A stretch of 64,000 nucleotides of DNA from Bradyrhizobium sp. Y36 (GTDB lineage Bacteria > Pseudomonadota > Alphaproteobacteria > Rhizobiales > Xanthobacteraceae). Positions 18,340-27,060 of this stretch are shown here, piece after piece (within the stretch, counting starts at the first letter, position 1; each line of letters begins with the position of its first letter). The stretch lies in contig NZ_NWTI01000004.1 in NCBI RefSeq assembly GCF_002531575.1, forward strand, positions 1 to 64,000, given 5' to 3'. The notes below the pieces were generated by a model that saw only the letters and a list, made by a program, of their open reading frames with translations, was not told where the DNA came from and did not search any database. The translations under genes were made by a program, and so were the position numbers.

Positions 18340-19758
18340 TTGTCTCAAGACCTGATCCGCCAAACCGCTTGCGCCGTCGTCGACAAGCTGCGCTCCGGCG
18401 ACGTCTCGCCGCTCGAGCTGCTCGATGTGCTGGAGAAGCGCATCAGTGAGGTCGACGGCAAGGTCAATGCGCTGCCGACACTCTGTTTCGACCGCGCGCG
18501 CGATAGCGCCAAGGCCTTGATGCGCAAGCCCGCCGGCGCGCGGGGGCTGCTCGCGGGCCTACCGCTGCCGATCAAGGATCTGACCGACGTCGCGGGCGTC
18601 CTCAACACGCAGGGCTCGCCGATCTTCAAGGACAATATCCCCGCAAAGTCGGACCTCATGGTCGAGAACCTCGAGGCCAATGGCGCGGTGGTCTACGCCA
18701 AATCCAACACGCCGGAGTTCGGCGCCGGCGCCAACACCTTCAACGAGGTGTTCGGCGCGACGCTCAATCCCTGGGATACGACGCGGTCCGCGGCGGGCTC
18801 TTCCGGCGGCGCAGCGGTGGCGCTGGCGACCGGCATGGCCTGGCTCGCGCAGGGCTCCGACATGGGCGGTTCGTTGCGCAGCCCGGCGGCCTTCTGCGGC
18901 ATCGTGGGCATGCGGCCGAGCATCGGCCGCGTCGCCCATACGCCGAAAGCGGGCATCGATCGCAATCTCGGCGTGCAGGGCCCGATGGCCCGCAACGTGG
19001 AGGATCTCGCGCTGCTGCTCGATGCCATGAGCGGCGACTATGCCGACGATCCGCTGTCGCTGCCGGCGCCCGCGACCTCGTTCCTGTCGGCGGCGCAGGC
19101 GGGCAGGAAGCCGAAGCGCATCGCCTACTCGCCCGATCTCGGCATCACCCCCGTCGATCCCGAAGTGAAAGCGATCACGCGCAAGGCGGCGGAGCGCTTC
19201 GCCGAAGCCGGCGCCATCGTCGAGGAGGCGCATCCGGACTGGCGCGAGGCGCATGAATGCTTCCACGTGCTGCGCGCCTTCGATTTTGCGATCAGCAAGG
19301 CCAATCTGCTGAGGACCAAGCGCGACCTGCTCAAGCCCGAGGTGATCTGGAACATCGAGGAAGGCCTCAAGCTCACGGTCGAGCAGCTCGAGCGCGCCCA
19401 GGCGCAGCGCGTCGGCATGACCGCGCGGGCGGTCGAGTTCTTCAAGACCTACGATCTGCTGCTGACGCCGACCACGATCGTGCCGCCCTTCCCGATCGAG
19501 CACCGCTACGTCGCCGAATGCGCCGGCAAGAGGTTCGACAATTACGTCGAGTGGCTCGGCATCGTCTACGCCATCACGCTCGCCTGCTGCCCATCGCTGT
19601 CGCTGCCGTGCGGGTTCACGGCGTCCGGCCTGCCGATCGGCGTGCAGGTCGTCGGTGCCCCTCGCGCGGACGCGCAGGTGCTCGCGGGTGCGAAGGTGCT
19701 AGAGGATATTCTGGGCCTGCGCGGAACGACGCCGATCGATCCGAAGGTGAAGAAGTAA
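18340..19758 (+). CDS. Amidase signature family hydrolase
   Basis: 472 residues. I chose the TTG at 18340 because AGGAG lies eight to nine bases upstream and the family N-terminus (LIRQTACAVVDKLRSGDVSPLELLD) follows. The catalytic Ser-cisSer-Lys set is visible: K in LPLPIKDLTDVAG, and the serines in AAGSSGGAAVALATGMA and QGSDMGGSLRSPAAFCG. It hydrolyses an amide to acid and ammonia in the cytosol. The substrate is unknown. The preceding SDR gene and the downstream amino-acid uptake cluster both lie beyond repeats, so co-regulation is uncertain. Confidence 0.9.
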   Translation: MSQDLIRQTACAVVDKLRSGDVSPLELLDVLEKRISEVDGKVNALPTLCFDRARDSAKALMRKPAGARGLLAGLPLPIKDLTDVAGVLNTQGSPIFKDNIPAKSDLMVENLEANGAVVYAKSNTPEFGAGANTFNEVFGATLNPWDTTRSAAGSSGGAAVALATGMAWLAQGSDMGGSLRSPAAFCGIVGMRPSIGRVAHTPKAGIDRNLGVQGPMARNVEDLALLLDAMSGDYADDPLSLPAPATSFLSAAQAGRKPKRIAYSPDLGITPVDPEVKAITRKAAERFAEAGAIVEEAHPDWREAHECFHVLRAFDFAISKANLLRTKRDLLKPEVIWNIEEGLKLTVEQLERAQAQRVGMTARAVEFFKTYDLLLTPTTIVPPFPIEHRYVAECAGKRFDNYVEWLGIVYAITLACCPSLSLPCGFTASGLPIGVQVVGAPRADAQVLAGAKVLEDILGLRGTTPIDPKVKK

Positions 19759-19767
19759 TCTCACTCT

Positions 19768-19909
19768 CATGCCCCAGACGCAGCGCAGCGCCTCTTCGGC
19801 GGTGCGCTGCTGAGCCGGGGCCCATCCTTCCACGACTTCCCGTGCATCTTCTGGGTCCCGGCTCTGCGGCGCGGCACTGATGCGCTGCACCTTGTCCGGA
19901 ACACGAGAC
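19768..19909. repeat. Palindromic intergenic repeat, family D-related
   Basis: Two unequal inverted repeats: GCCCCAGACGCAGCGCAGCGCC with GGTGCGCTGCTGAGCCGGGGC, then CTGGGTCCCGGCTCTGCGGCGC with GATGCGCTGC...TCCGGAACACGAGACC. It fills the whole gap between the convergent amidase and permease stops and touches the permease stop codon. Confidence 0.6.
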
Positions 19910-21016
19910 CTACCTCCCCCTCGTCGCCTCCAGGCTGCGGCTGTAGCGCGACATCGCGAAGCAGAACACGAAGTAGATCGCTGCGACGAAGATGTAGACT
20001 TCGACCGAGAACTGCTGCCAGGCAGGATCGATGATCGCGGTCTTTGCCGTCGTCAACAGATCGAAGATGCCGATGATGAGGACCAAGCTGGTGTCCTTGA
20101 AGAAGGCGATGAAGGTGTTGACCAGCGGCGGGATCACGTGGCGGATCGCCTGCGGCAGGACGATCAGGCGGTGCTTGCGCCAATAGGACAGCCCGAGCGC
20201 CTCGGCGGCTTCATACTGGCCGCGCGGCACGGCCTGCAGGCCGCCGCGGACGACTTCGGCAAGGTAGGCACCCGCGAACAGGATGATCGCGATCTGCGCC
20301 CGCAGCAGCTTGTCGATGTTGAAGCCGCTGGGCATGAACAGCGGGAACATCACGCTCGCCATGAACAGCAGGCTCACCAGCGGCACGCCGCGGATCAGCT
20401 CGACATAGAGCACGCTCAGCGAGCGGATCGCCGGCAGCTTCGAGCGCCGGCCGAGCGCGACGAGGATCCCGAGCGGAAAGCCGAATGCGAGGCCGAACGT
20501 CGCCAGGATCAGCGTCACCGGCAGGCCGCCCCAGCGATCCTGCGACACGTAGGAGAGCCCAAGCACTCCGCCCCACATCAAGACGCTGATCAGCGCGAGC
20601 GCGCCGATCCAGAGATAGATCAATTCGCGCCGCCAGAAGGCGCGGCGGGTCGAGAGATAGAACAATGCGATGAACAGCAGCACCGAAAGCGCCGGCCGCC
20701 ACTGTTCGTCGAACGGATAGGTGCCGAACAGGATGAAGCGGTACTTCTCGGGGATGATCGCCCAGCAGGCGCCGACGCCGCGGACCGCGCGGCAGGCGCT
20801 GGAGTCGTTTACCGGTGTCAGCCAGACGGCGTTGGCAATGCCCCACTGCGCGAAGCTGAATGCGGCCTTCGCGAGAATCGCGAGCAGCACGATCGAAAGA
20901 ATGCCGTTCGGGATCGACGAGAACAAGTTGGTGCGCAGCCAGCGCGACACCGGATTGCCCGTTTGCGGGCGGCGAGCGGCGCGGGGCGCATCGGGGATGT
21001 CGGCGATCACAGTCAT
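19910..21016 (-). CDS. Polar amino-acid ABC transporter permease (AapM/BztC-like)
   Basis: 368 residues from the ATG at 21016 (MTVIADIPDAPRAARR). The length and long insert between the first helices (SACRAVRGVGACWAIIPEKYRFILFG) are typical of AapM/BztC. The C-terminal half has the HisM-type domain with EVVRGGLQAVPRGQYEAAEALGLSYWRK and the following ILPQAIRHVIPPL, the loop contacting the ATPase. It is two bases downstream of the AapQ-like gene. The pair would form a heterodimeric channel for general L-amino acids. No matching AapP ATPase gene is found in the window. Confidence 0.88.
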   Translation of the reverse strand: MTVIADIPDAPRAARRPQTGNPVSRWLRTNLFSSIPNGILSIVLLAILAKAAFSFAQWGIANAVWLTPVNDSSACRAVRGVGACWAIIPEKYRFILFGTYPFDEQWRPALSVLLFIALFYLSTRRAFWRRELIYLWIGALALISVLMWGGVLGLSYVSQDRWGGLPVTLILATFGLAFGFPLGILVALGRRSKLPAIRSLSVLYVELIRGVPLVSLLFMASVMFPLFMPSGFNIDKLLRAQIAIILFAGAYLAEVVRGGLQAVPRGQYEAAEALGLSYWRKHRLIVLPQAIRHVIPPLVNTFIAFFKDTSLVLIIGIFDLLTTAKTAIIDPAWQQFSVEVYIFVAAIYFVFCFAMSRYSRSLEATRGR

Positions 21017-21018
21017 GC

Positions 21019-22203
21019 TCAGCGCTCCACCAACGCGATGCGTGCGTTGTACCAGTTCATGAAGAAGCTGATGGACAGGCTGATGGTCAGGAACACCGCC
21101 ATGATCAAGGCGATCGCCTCGATCGCCTGCCCGGTCTGGTTCAGCGTGGTGTTGGCGATCGAGACCACGTCCTGGTAGCCGATCGCGACCGCGAGCGAGG
21201 AGTTCTTGGTCAGGTTGAGATACTGGCTCGTCATCGGCGGCACGATCACGCGCAGCGCCTGCGGCAGGATGATCTGCCGCAGCATGAAGCTGCGGCGGAG
21301 ACCAAGCGCATTGGCGGCGTCCCACTGACCGCGCGGCACCGACTGGATGCCGCTGCGCACGATCTCGGCGATGAAGGCCGACGTGTAGGTCACGAGTGCG
21401 ATCAGCAGCGCGAAATATTCCGGGGCAAGCGTCAGCCCGCCGACGAAATTGAAGCCGCGCAACTCCGGCCATTCGATCGTCCAGGGCACGCGAAGCAGCA
21501 ACGAAAGAGCTGCCGGCACCACGACGATGAGGCCGAGCGCAAACGGCCACGCCGGTCGCGGCTTGCCGTCGCGCATCTGCCGGGCGACGAGCCGTCTCCT
21601 GACGACATAGAACACGGCGCATCCGAGCACCGCGGTAGCGAGCACCCAAAGCTGCAACGGGCCGATCGGAATGGCCGGCAGGATCAGGCCGCGATTGGAC
21701 AGGAACACGCCCTCGACCGGCCGCCACGCCGCGCGCGCGGCCGGCAGCGCCTGCATCAGCACGTACCAGAACAGGAGTTGAAGCAGCAGCGGGATGTCGC
21801 GGAGCGTCTCGACATAGACCGCGGCGAGCCGCGACAGCAGCCAGTTGGCGGACAGGCGCGAGATGCCGATCAGCGTGCCCAGGACCGTCGCGAGCACGAT
21901 CCCGATCACGGCGACGCGCAGGGTGTTGGCGACGCCGACGACGAAAGCCCAGAGGTAGCTGTCCCTCGGATTATAGGCGAGCAGGCTGTCGGCGATGGGC
22001 ATGCCGGCCTCGCGGCCGAGAAAGGCAAAGCCGGTCGTGATACGGCGGGCCGAGAGGTTGGTGACGGTGTTGGACCAGAGAAAGCCGACCACCGCGAGCG
22101 CGATCCCGACCACCAGCACCTGCCAGAACAGGCCTTGCAACTCGCGGCGCCCCCATGTGCCGAACATGCGGCGCGGCGGCGGTCTCCGAGCGTCCGTGGT
22201 CAC
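21019..22203 (-). CDS. Polar amino-acid ABC transporter permease (AapQ/BztB-like)
   Basis: About 394 residues from a GTG at 22203, which has AAGGA nine bases upstream; the frame continues to 22278 but that would run through the operator. AapQ features: FLWSNTVTNLSARRITTGFAFLGREAG, IGISRLSANWLLSRLAAVYVETLRDIPLLLQLLFWY, and the conserved loop EIVRSGIQSVPRGQWDAANALGL. It forms the inner-membrane channel with AapM. Divergent from the RpiR regulator over 89 bp that hold a TGTTGCA inverted repeat. Confidence 0.88.
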   Translation of the reverse strand: MTTDARRPPPRRMFGTWGRRELQGLFWQVLVVGIALAVVGFLWSNTVTNLSARRITTGFAFLGREAGMPIADSLLAYNPRDSYLWAFVVGVANTLRVAVIGIVLATVLGTLIGISRLSANWLLSRLAAVYVETLRDIPLLLQLLFWYVLMQALPAARAAWRPVEGVFLSNRGLILPAIPIGPLQLWVLATAVLGCAVFYVVRRRLVARQMRDGKPRPAWPFALGLIVVVPAALSLLLRVPWTIEWPELRGFNFVGGLTLAPEYFALLIALVTYTSAFIAEIVRSGIQSVPRGQWDAANALGLRRSFMLRQIILPQALRVIVPPMTSQYLNLTKNSSLAVAIGYQDVVSIANTTLNQTGQAIEAIALIMAVFLTISLSISFFMNWYNARIALVER

Positions 22204-22255
22204 AGCGCAGGAATCCTTCTCAAGGGAGCGACGACTTCCGGCAAGGCACGTCAAC

Positions 22256-22284
22256 TGTTGCACCGATCTAAAATTCATGCAACA
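22256..22284. promoter_or_regulatory. Inverted repeat TGTTGCA-N15-TGCAACA, candidate RpiR operator
   Basis: Two perfect 7-base arms at 22256-22262 and 22278-22284, with a 22 bp repeat distance (two helical turns). The site ends nine bases before the RpiR start codon and about 50 bases upstream of the divergent permease start. This position suits control of both units by the adjacent RpiR protein. Confidence 0.6.
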
Positions 22285-22292
22285 AATGTTTC

Positions 22293-23165
22293 ATGGTCGA
22301 GCCCGCAAAATCCTCGCCGCTGAGCGAACTGCGCATTGCATTGCCATCGCTCCCGATGCGGCTGCAGGAGGTCGGTCGCTTCGTCGCCGCCAACGACTAC
22401 GACGCCACCACGCGCTCGATGCGCGACCTCGCGGCGGAAGCCGGCGCCGATCCCGCCGCATTCACGCGCCTTGCCAAGGCGATCGGCTATTCGGGCTGGG
22501 ACGAATTGCGCGCGGCGCTGACCGAAGCGCGGCGGCCATCGCAGATCTCCCCCTTCTCCGGTCGCGCCAGAGGCCGTCGGCCCGGACCGAATTCCGATGT
22601 CGCGCTCGTCACCGACAAGCTGGAGGCTGAGGCCGCGGGCCTTCCGCGAATCCCCGCCCAGCCGATTGTGGAGGCGGCCCGTGCGTTGCATCAGGCCAAG
22701 CGGATCTGGATCGCGGGCTATCGGAGTTGCCGCAGCGTTGCGGAGCTCCTGAACTACGAGCTGCGGCTGTTCCGTCCCGAGCAGGTTCAGCTCGTCGGAA
22801 CGTCAGGCCCCGACGATCTCGACCTCGGCGCTATCAGGCCCGGCGAGGCCGTTATCGTCATCGGCTTCCTGCCCTACACCCATGCGAGCGTCCGCGTCGC
22901 GCAGGCCGCTCATCGCAGCGGCGCGACGCTGATCGCGATCGCGGATAATTCGTCGGCGCCGATGGCCGAGGGCGCCGACCACGTGCTGCTGTTCGAGGCG
23001 GCGTCCTCGCCCGGCTTCTTCCCGAGCCTCACCGGTGCGGTCGCGATCGCGCAGTCGCTGGCGGCCGTGACGTTCTCGCTCGGCGGCGCTGCGGCGAAGA
23101 AGCGCCTGGAGAATACCGAGGCGCGCCTCGCCGCGGCCTCTACCTACGTCTCAGAGAAAGGTTGA
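22293..23165 (+). CDS. MurR/RpiR-family transcriptional regulator
   Basis: 290 residues. The N-terminal RpiR helix-turn-helix covers about residues 10-80 (MRDLAAEAGADPAAFTRLAKAIGYSGWDEL). A SIS domain follows (IWIAGYRSCRSVAELLNYELRLF, VIVIGFLPYTHASVRVAQAAHRSGATLIAIAD). SIS domains usually bind sugar phosphates, but RpiR proteins next to amino-acid uptake and aminotransferase genes are common in Rhizobiales and may sense other metabolites. The stop is three bases before the aminotransferase start, so the regulator leads its own operon. Confidence 0.9.
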   Translation: MVEPAKSSPLSELRIALPSLPMRLQEVGRFVAANDYDATTRSMRDLAAEAGADPAAFTRLAKAIGYSGWDELRAALTEARRPSQISPFSGRARGRRPGPNSDVALVTDKLEAEAAGLPRIPAQPIVEAARALHQAKRIWIAGYRSCRSVAELLNYELRLFRPEQVQLVGTSGPDDLDLGAIRPGEAVIVIGFLPYTHASVRVAQAAHRSGATLIAIADNSSAPMAEGADHVLLFEAASSPGFFPSLTGAVAIAQSLAAVTFSLGGAAAKKRLENTEARLAAASTYVSEKG

Positions 23166-23168
23166 CCC

Positions 23169-24518
23169 ATGGCCGCCCGCACCAGCCGCGTGCTGCACCG
23201 CTCGTTGCGCGAGACGCCGCCCAAGGCGATCGGCGGCGAAGGCGTCTATCTCTTCGCCGAGGACGGACGACGCGTGATCGACGCGTCCGGCGGCGCGGCC
23301 GTCTCCTGCCTCGGCCACCAGCACCCCCGCGTGATCGCCGCGATGGCGAGACAGGCTTCGACGCTGGCTTATGCGCACACCGCCTTCTTCTCGTCCGAGC
23401 CCGCCGAGGCCCTCGCCGAGACGCTGGTCGGCCACGAGCCCGGCGGTCTCGCTTACGCCTATTTCGTCAGCGGCGGGTCCGAGGCGATCGAAGCCAGCAT
23501 CAAGCTCGCGCGGCAATATTTCATCGAGCGCGGCGAACCCCAGCGACAGCATTTCATCGCGCGGCGGCAGAGCTATCACGGCAACACGCTTGGCGCCCTC
23601 GCCGCCGGCGGCAACGCCTGGCGACGCGCGCCTTACGCTCCTCTGCTCTCCGGCGCCTTCAGTCACGTGACACCGGCCTTCGCCTATCACGAGAAGCACG
23701 ACGGTGAATCCGATGCGCAATTCGTGGCACGGCTGGCCGCCGAGCTCGAAGCCGAATTTCAGCGGCTTGGCCCCGACACCGTGGCGGCATTCCTCGCCGA
23801 GCCCGTCGTCGGCGCCACCGCCGGTGCCGTGACGGCCCCGGACGGCTACTTCAAGGCGGTGCGCGAGATCTGCGACCGCCACGGCGCGCTGTTGATCCTC
23901 GACGAAGTCATGTGTGGCATGGGACGCACCGGCAGCACGCACGCCTGGGAGCAGGAAGGCATCGCGCCCGACATCCAGGCGATCGCAAAGGGGCTCGGCG
24001 GCGGCTACCAGCCGATCGGCGCAATGCTCGCCAGCGGCAAGATCATCGACACCATTCGCGCCGGCTCGGGCGCCTTCCAGCACGGTCATACTTACCTGGC
24101 CCATCCCCTCGCCTGCGCGGCCGCGCTTGCAGTGCAGGATGTGATCCGCGAGGATCGCCTGCTCGACCGCGTGAAGGAGCGCGGCCGGCAGCTGGAACAG
24201 CGGCTGACCGAGCGCTTCGGCAACCATCGCCATGTCGGAGACATCAGGGGGCGTGGCCTGTTCTGGGCGATCGAGCTGGTCGCCGATCGCGCCAGCCGCA
24301 CCTCGTTCGACCCCGCGCTCAAGCTCAATCAGAAGATCAAGGCGGAGGCCTTCGCCAACGGGCTCGGCTGCTATCCCGGCGGCGGCACCGTCGATGGCGT
24401 GCGCGGCGACCACGTCCTGCTGGCGCCGCCCTATATCGTTTCCGCTGATGAGATCGACCTGATCGTCGACAAGCTCGGCACGGCCGTCGACAACGTGTTG
24501 CGTAGTGTCAATCACTGA
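23169..24518 (+). CDS. Class III (omega-type) PLP-dependent aminotransferase
   Basis: 449 residues, standard for the family. Visible are SGGSEAIEASIKLARQYF (phosphate-binding region), RQSYHGNTLGALA, the cofactor aspartate D245 in LLILDEVMCGMGRTG, and the PLP lysine K274 in AIAKGLGGGYQPIGA. It transfers an amino group from an amine or beta/omega-amino acid to a keto acid in the cytosol. It lies between an RpiR regulator and an amino-acid binding protein in one tight run, so its substrate is probably the compound imported by this locus. Confidence 0.9.
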   Translation: MAARTSRVLHRSLRETPPKAIGGEGVYLFAEDGRRVIDASGGAAVSCLGHQHPRVIAAMARQASTLAYAHTAFFSSEPAEALAETLVGHEPGGLAYAYFVSGGSEAIEASIKLARQYFIERGEPQRQHFIARRQSYHGNTLGALAAGGNAWRRAPYAPLLSGAFSHVTPAFAYHEKHDGESDAQFVARLAAELEAEFQRLGPDTVAAFLAEPVVGATAGAVTAPDGYFKAVREICDRHGALLILDEVMCGMGRTGSTHAWEQEGIAPDIQAIAKGLGGGYQPIGAMLASGKIIDTIRAGSGAFQHGHTYLAHPLACAAALAVQDVIREDRLLDRVKERGRQLEQRLTERFGNHRHVGDIRGRGLFWAIELVADRASRTSFDPALKLNQKIKAEAFANGLGCYPGGGTVDGVRGDHVLLAPPYIVSADEIDLIVDKLGTAVDNVLRSVNH

Positions 24519-24530
24519 GGGGAGAGTAGC

Positions 24531-25544
24531 ATGATGAGGAAAGTGGTTATCGCAGCGAGCATGCTCGCCGCATCGACGGTCGTCGCATCCGCCGCGACGC
24601 TCGACACGGTGAAGAGCCGCGGCACACTGGTGTGCGGCGTCAGCGCCGGCTTTGCCGGCTTCTCCGCGCCGGACTCGCAAGGCAATTACAAGGGCCTCGA
24701 CGTCGATTATTGCCGCGCGCTGGCGGCCGGCGTGCTGGGTGATGCCAACAAGGTGCGCTACGTCTCGCTGACGGCGCAGAACCGCTTCACCGCGCTGCAA
24801 TCGGGCGAGATCGACGTGCTCTATCGCAATTCGACCCAGACTTACCTGCGCGGTGTGACGCTCGGCCTGCGTCAGGGTCCGATCAACTTCTACGACGGCC
24901 AGGGTTTTGTCGTGAAGAAGGACCTCGGCGTGAAGGAGATCAAGGACCTGAAGGGCGCCACCGTCTGCGTGGCGCAGGGCACCACGCACGAGGTCACGCT
25001 CGGCGATTACGGCCGCGCCAACGGCATCGACTGGAAGCCGCTGGTGTTCGACCGCATCGACACCATGTACCAGACTTTCTTCGGCGGCCGCTGCGATGCC
25101 ATGACCCAGGACGCCTCCGCGCTCGCCGGCGCCGTGACCACGGCGGCGCCGAACCCGGCCGACTACGTCGTGCTGCCGCAGACCATCAGCAAGGAGCCGC
25201 TCGGGCCCTTCACCCGCAACGGCGACGAGGTCTGGAGCGACATCATCACCTGGCTGCATTACGGCCTGATCGAGGCCGAGGAGCTCGGCGTCACGCAAGG
25301 CAATGTCGAGGAGATGACGAAGTCGCAAGTACCCGCGATCCAGCGGCTGCTCGGCGCCTCCGGCGACCTCGGCTCGCGGCTTGGGCTCGACAACAAATGG
25401 CTGGTGACCGCGATCAAGGCCACCGGAAATTACGGCGAGATCTACGAGCGCAATGTCGGCAAGGCGAGCCCGCTCAAGCTCGATCGCGGCCTCAACGGCC
25501 TCTGGAGCAAGGGCGGCTTGATGTACGCCGTGCCGTTCAAGTAA
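24531..25544 (+). CDS. Polar amino-acid ABC transporter substrate-binding protein (AapJ-like)
   Basis: 337 residues with a Sec signal peptide (KVVIAASMLAASTVVASAATL). The AapJ/BztA type is clear from LDTVKSRGTLVCGVSAGFAGFSAPDSQG, the GLDVDYCRALAAGVLGD segment, IDVLYRNSTQTYLRGVTLGL and DAMTQDASALAGAV. It binds ligand for the AapQM permease encoded on the other strand of the same locus. A good GGGGAGAG ribosome site precedes the ATG. A strong hairpin follows the stop. Confidence 0.9.
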   Translation: MMRKVVIAASMLAASTVVASAATLDTVKSRGTLVCGVSAGFAGFSAPDSQGNYKGLDVDYCRALAAGVLGDANKVRYVSLTAQNRFTALQSGEIDVLYRNSTQTYLRGVTLGLRQGPINFYDGQGFVVKKDLGVKEIKDLKGATVCVAQGTTHEVTLGDYGRANGIDWKPLVFDRIDTMYQTFFGGRCDAMTQDASALAGAVTTAAPNPADYVVLPQTISKEPLGPFTRNGDEVWSDIITWLHYGLIEAEELGVTQGNVEEMTKSQVPAIQRLLGASGDLGSRLGLDNKWLVTAIKATGNYGEIYERNVGKASPLKLDRGLNGLWSKGGLMYAVPFK

Positions 25545-25550
25545 ATGCCT

Positions 25551-25585
25551 CTCGTGTCCCGGACGCGCTGCGTCCGGGGCACGAG
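25551..25585 (+). terminator. Strong 16-bp hairpin after the binding-protein gene
   Basis: The arms 25551-25566 and 25570-25585 pair over 16 positions with one G-U pair and a three-base loop. It belongs to the CGTGTCCCGGAC repeat family. There is no T-run, so it may act as an mRNA 3' stabiliser or weak terminator rather than a classical terminator. Confidence 0.5.
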
Positions 25586-25607
25586 ACCTCTCAGGTAGCC
25601 ACGCTGA

Positions 25608-26258
25608 ATGACGACGCCTCCCCGCATCGCCCTGATCCACGCCCTCAAGCACTCCGTCGCCCCGATCGAGGCGGCGTTTGCGAAGGCCTGGCCGGAGGCG
25701 CGGCTGATGAACCTGCTCGATGACAGCCTGTCGGCGGATCTGGCCCGCGACGGCGCGCTCAACGATGCCATGACTGAGCGCTTCCTGGCCCTCGGCGATT
25801 ATGCTGCGGCGACAGGCGCGAACGGAATCCTGTTCACCTGCTCGGCTTTCGGCCCCTGCATCGAGGCCGTCGCGCGCGCACATGCGCCGGTGCCGGTGCT
25901 GAAGCCGAACGAAGCCATGATCGAGCGTGCGGTGACGATGGGCCGGCGCATCGGCCTGCTCTCGACCTTCCCCCCGACCCTGGCCTCGATGCCGCCGGAG
26001 TTCCCGGCCTCGGTCCAGATCGTGCCGAAGCTTGCCGAAGGGGCGCTGGCGGCGCTCGACCGCGGCGACCGCGCCACGCATGACCGGCTGATCGTCGAAG
26101 CGTCCAAGGACCTGCGCGATTGCGATGTGATCGCGCTGGCCCAGTTCAGCATCGCGGCGACGGCACCGCTGGTCGCGGAGGCCACCGGCCGTCCCGTCGT
26201 CACCACGCCGGACAGCGCGGTCGACAAGCTGATGAAGCTGCTGAAGGCGAAAGCCTAG
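25608..26258 (+). CDS. Asp/Glu/hydantoin racemase-superfamily protein with one catalytic cysteine
   Basis: 216 residues. IALIHALKHSVAPIEAAF and NGILFTCSAFGPCIEAVAR match the racemase/arylmalonate decarboxylase superfamily, with C78 as the first catalytic cysteine. The second active-site position in the C-terminal half reads VIALAQFSIAA, without a cysteine, so two-base racemisation is unlikely. The GRPVVTTPDSAVDKL ending is standard. It may be an isomerase, lyase or decarboxylase acting on an acid related to the uptake cluster. Its stop overlaps the TetR stop on the other strand at a CTAG. Confidence 0.78.
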   Translation: MTTPPRIALIHALKHSVAPIEAAFAKAWPEARLMNLLDDSLSADLARDGALNDAMTERFLALGDYAAATGANGILFTCSAFGPCIEAVARAHAPVPVLKPNEAMIERAVTMGRRIGLLSTFPPTLASMPPEFPASVQIVPKLAEGALAALDRGDRATHDRLIVEASKDLRDCDVIALAQFSIAATAPLVAEATGRPVVTTPDSAVDKLMKLLKAKA

Positions 26259-26902
26259 GCGCCGGCCTTTTTGGGGCGCCGCGCGTCCTTGATCGCGTCC
26301 GCAAGCGCGGCTTTCGTTTCGTTGACGAAATCCTCGACCAGATCCTCGCGCGTGGCATGCGCGGCCTCGCCGGTGAACAGGCCTTGCTCGGCCAGCATCA
26401 CGACGCCATGCAGCGCCGCCCAGATCTTGAGCGCTTGCCGTTCGCGCAGATAACCGACCGCAGGCACTTCCAGCGCCTCGATCACGAGCGCAAATGTCTC
26501 GCGCGTAGCCTCATGCAGCTCGCTGCCCTTGGTGGCGCATGACACGGTGCGGGAGGCGAACATCAGGCGGTAGATGCCGTTCCGGCGCAGTCCGAATTCG
26601 AGCATGGCCTGCGCCAGAAGCGACAGTTTCGATTGCTTTGACGGTTTCGCCATCGCCTCCCGAAAGATCGCGCTGAGCTGCCGGAATGCCTCGGCCGTCA
26701 CCGCCGCGAGCAACGCCTCACGGTCGGCGAAATGCCGGTACGGCGCCGGCTGCGACACCCCCAGCTGCTTCGCCAGCGCCTTGATGCTGATCGCCTCGGC
26801 GCCGCCCTGCTCCGCTTCCCGCAACGCGGCCTTGATCAGAGCATCGCGAAGATCGCCATGATGGTAGGTGTTCGCGGGCTTGCGGGCGAGTTGTGAGCGC
26901 AT
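26255..26902 (-). CDS. TetR-family transcriptional regulator
   Basis: 215 residues from the ATG at 26902. The helix-turn-helix is classical: LRDALIKAALREAEQGGAEAISIKALAKQLGVSQPAPYRHFADREALLAAV. The C-terminal ligand domain resembles the TetR_C WHG type (IYRLMFASR, LKIWAALHGVVMLAEQGLF). It is divergent from the ferredoxin-P450 run, whose predicted promoter lies about 30-60 bases from its start, so it probably represses that operon and itself, with a hydrophobic inducer. The longer upstream frame would cover the promoter and is not used. Confidence 0.9.
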   Translation of the reverse strand: MRSQLARKPANTYHHGDLRDALIKAALREAEQGGAEAISIKALAKQLGVSQPAPYRHFADREALLAAVTAEAFRQLSAIFREAMAKPSKQSKLSLLAQAMLEFGLRRNGIYRLMFASRTVSCATKGSELHEATRETFALVIEALEVPAVGYLRERQALKIWAALHGVVMLAEQGLFTGEAAHATREDLVEDFVNETKAALADAIKDARRPKKAGA

Positions 26903-26929
26903 GTTGCGGTCGAGCCTACAAGTTTGCCC

Positions 26930-26969
26930 TTGACAGGGGAAGGCCGGCGCGAATGTAATAACGTATAAC
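26930..26969 (+). promoter_or_regulatory. Predicted sigma-70-type promoter and ATAAC direct repeat for the ferredoxin-P450 operon
   Basis: TTGACA (26930-26935) and TGTAAT (26954-26959) are separated by 18 bases, close to the consensus. Overlapping the -10 and likely start is ATAACGTATAAC (26958-26969), a short repeat that is a reasonable TetR-type operator. The ferredoxin start lies about 90 bases downstream. Confidence 0.55.
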
Positions 26970-27060
26970 TTAGGACCTGCGGCGAATGCCGCGGATAAAA
27001 ATTGACATGAGGAACGCGCCGCCCCGTGGGCTCCGCGCGCACACGACCGAGGATGCCGCC

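Noticed and set aside
23151..26081. 976-codon open frame opposite the aminotransferase, binding protein and racemase-like genes
   Set aside because: Arg/Ala/Asp/Gly/His-rich with no recognisable domain. It spans three real genes on the other strand, typical of GC-rich antisense shadow.
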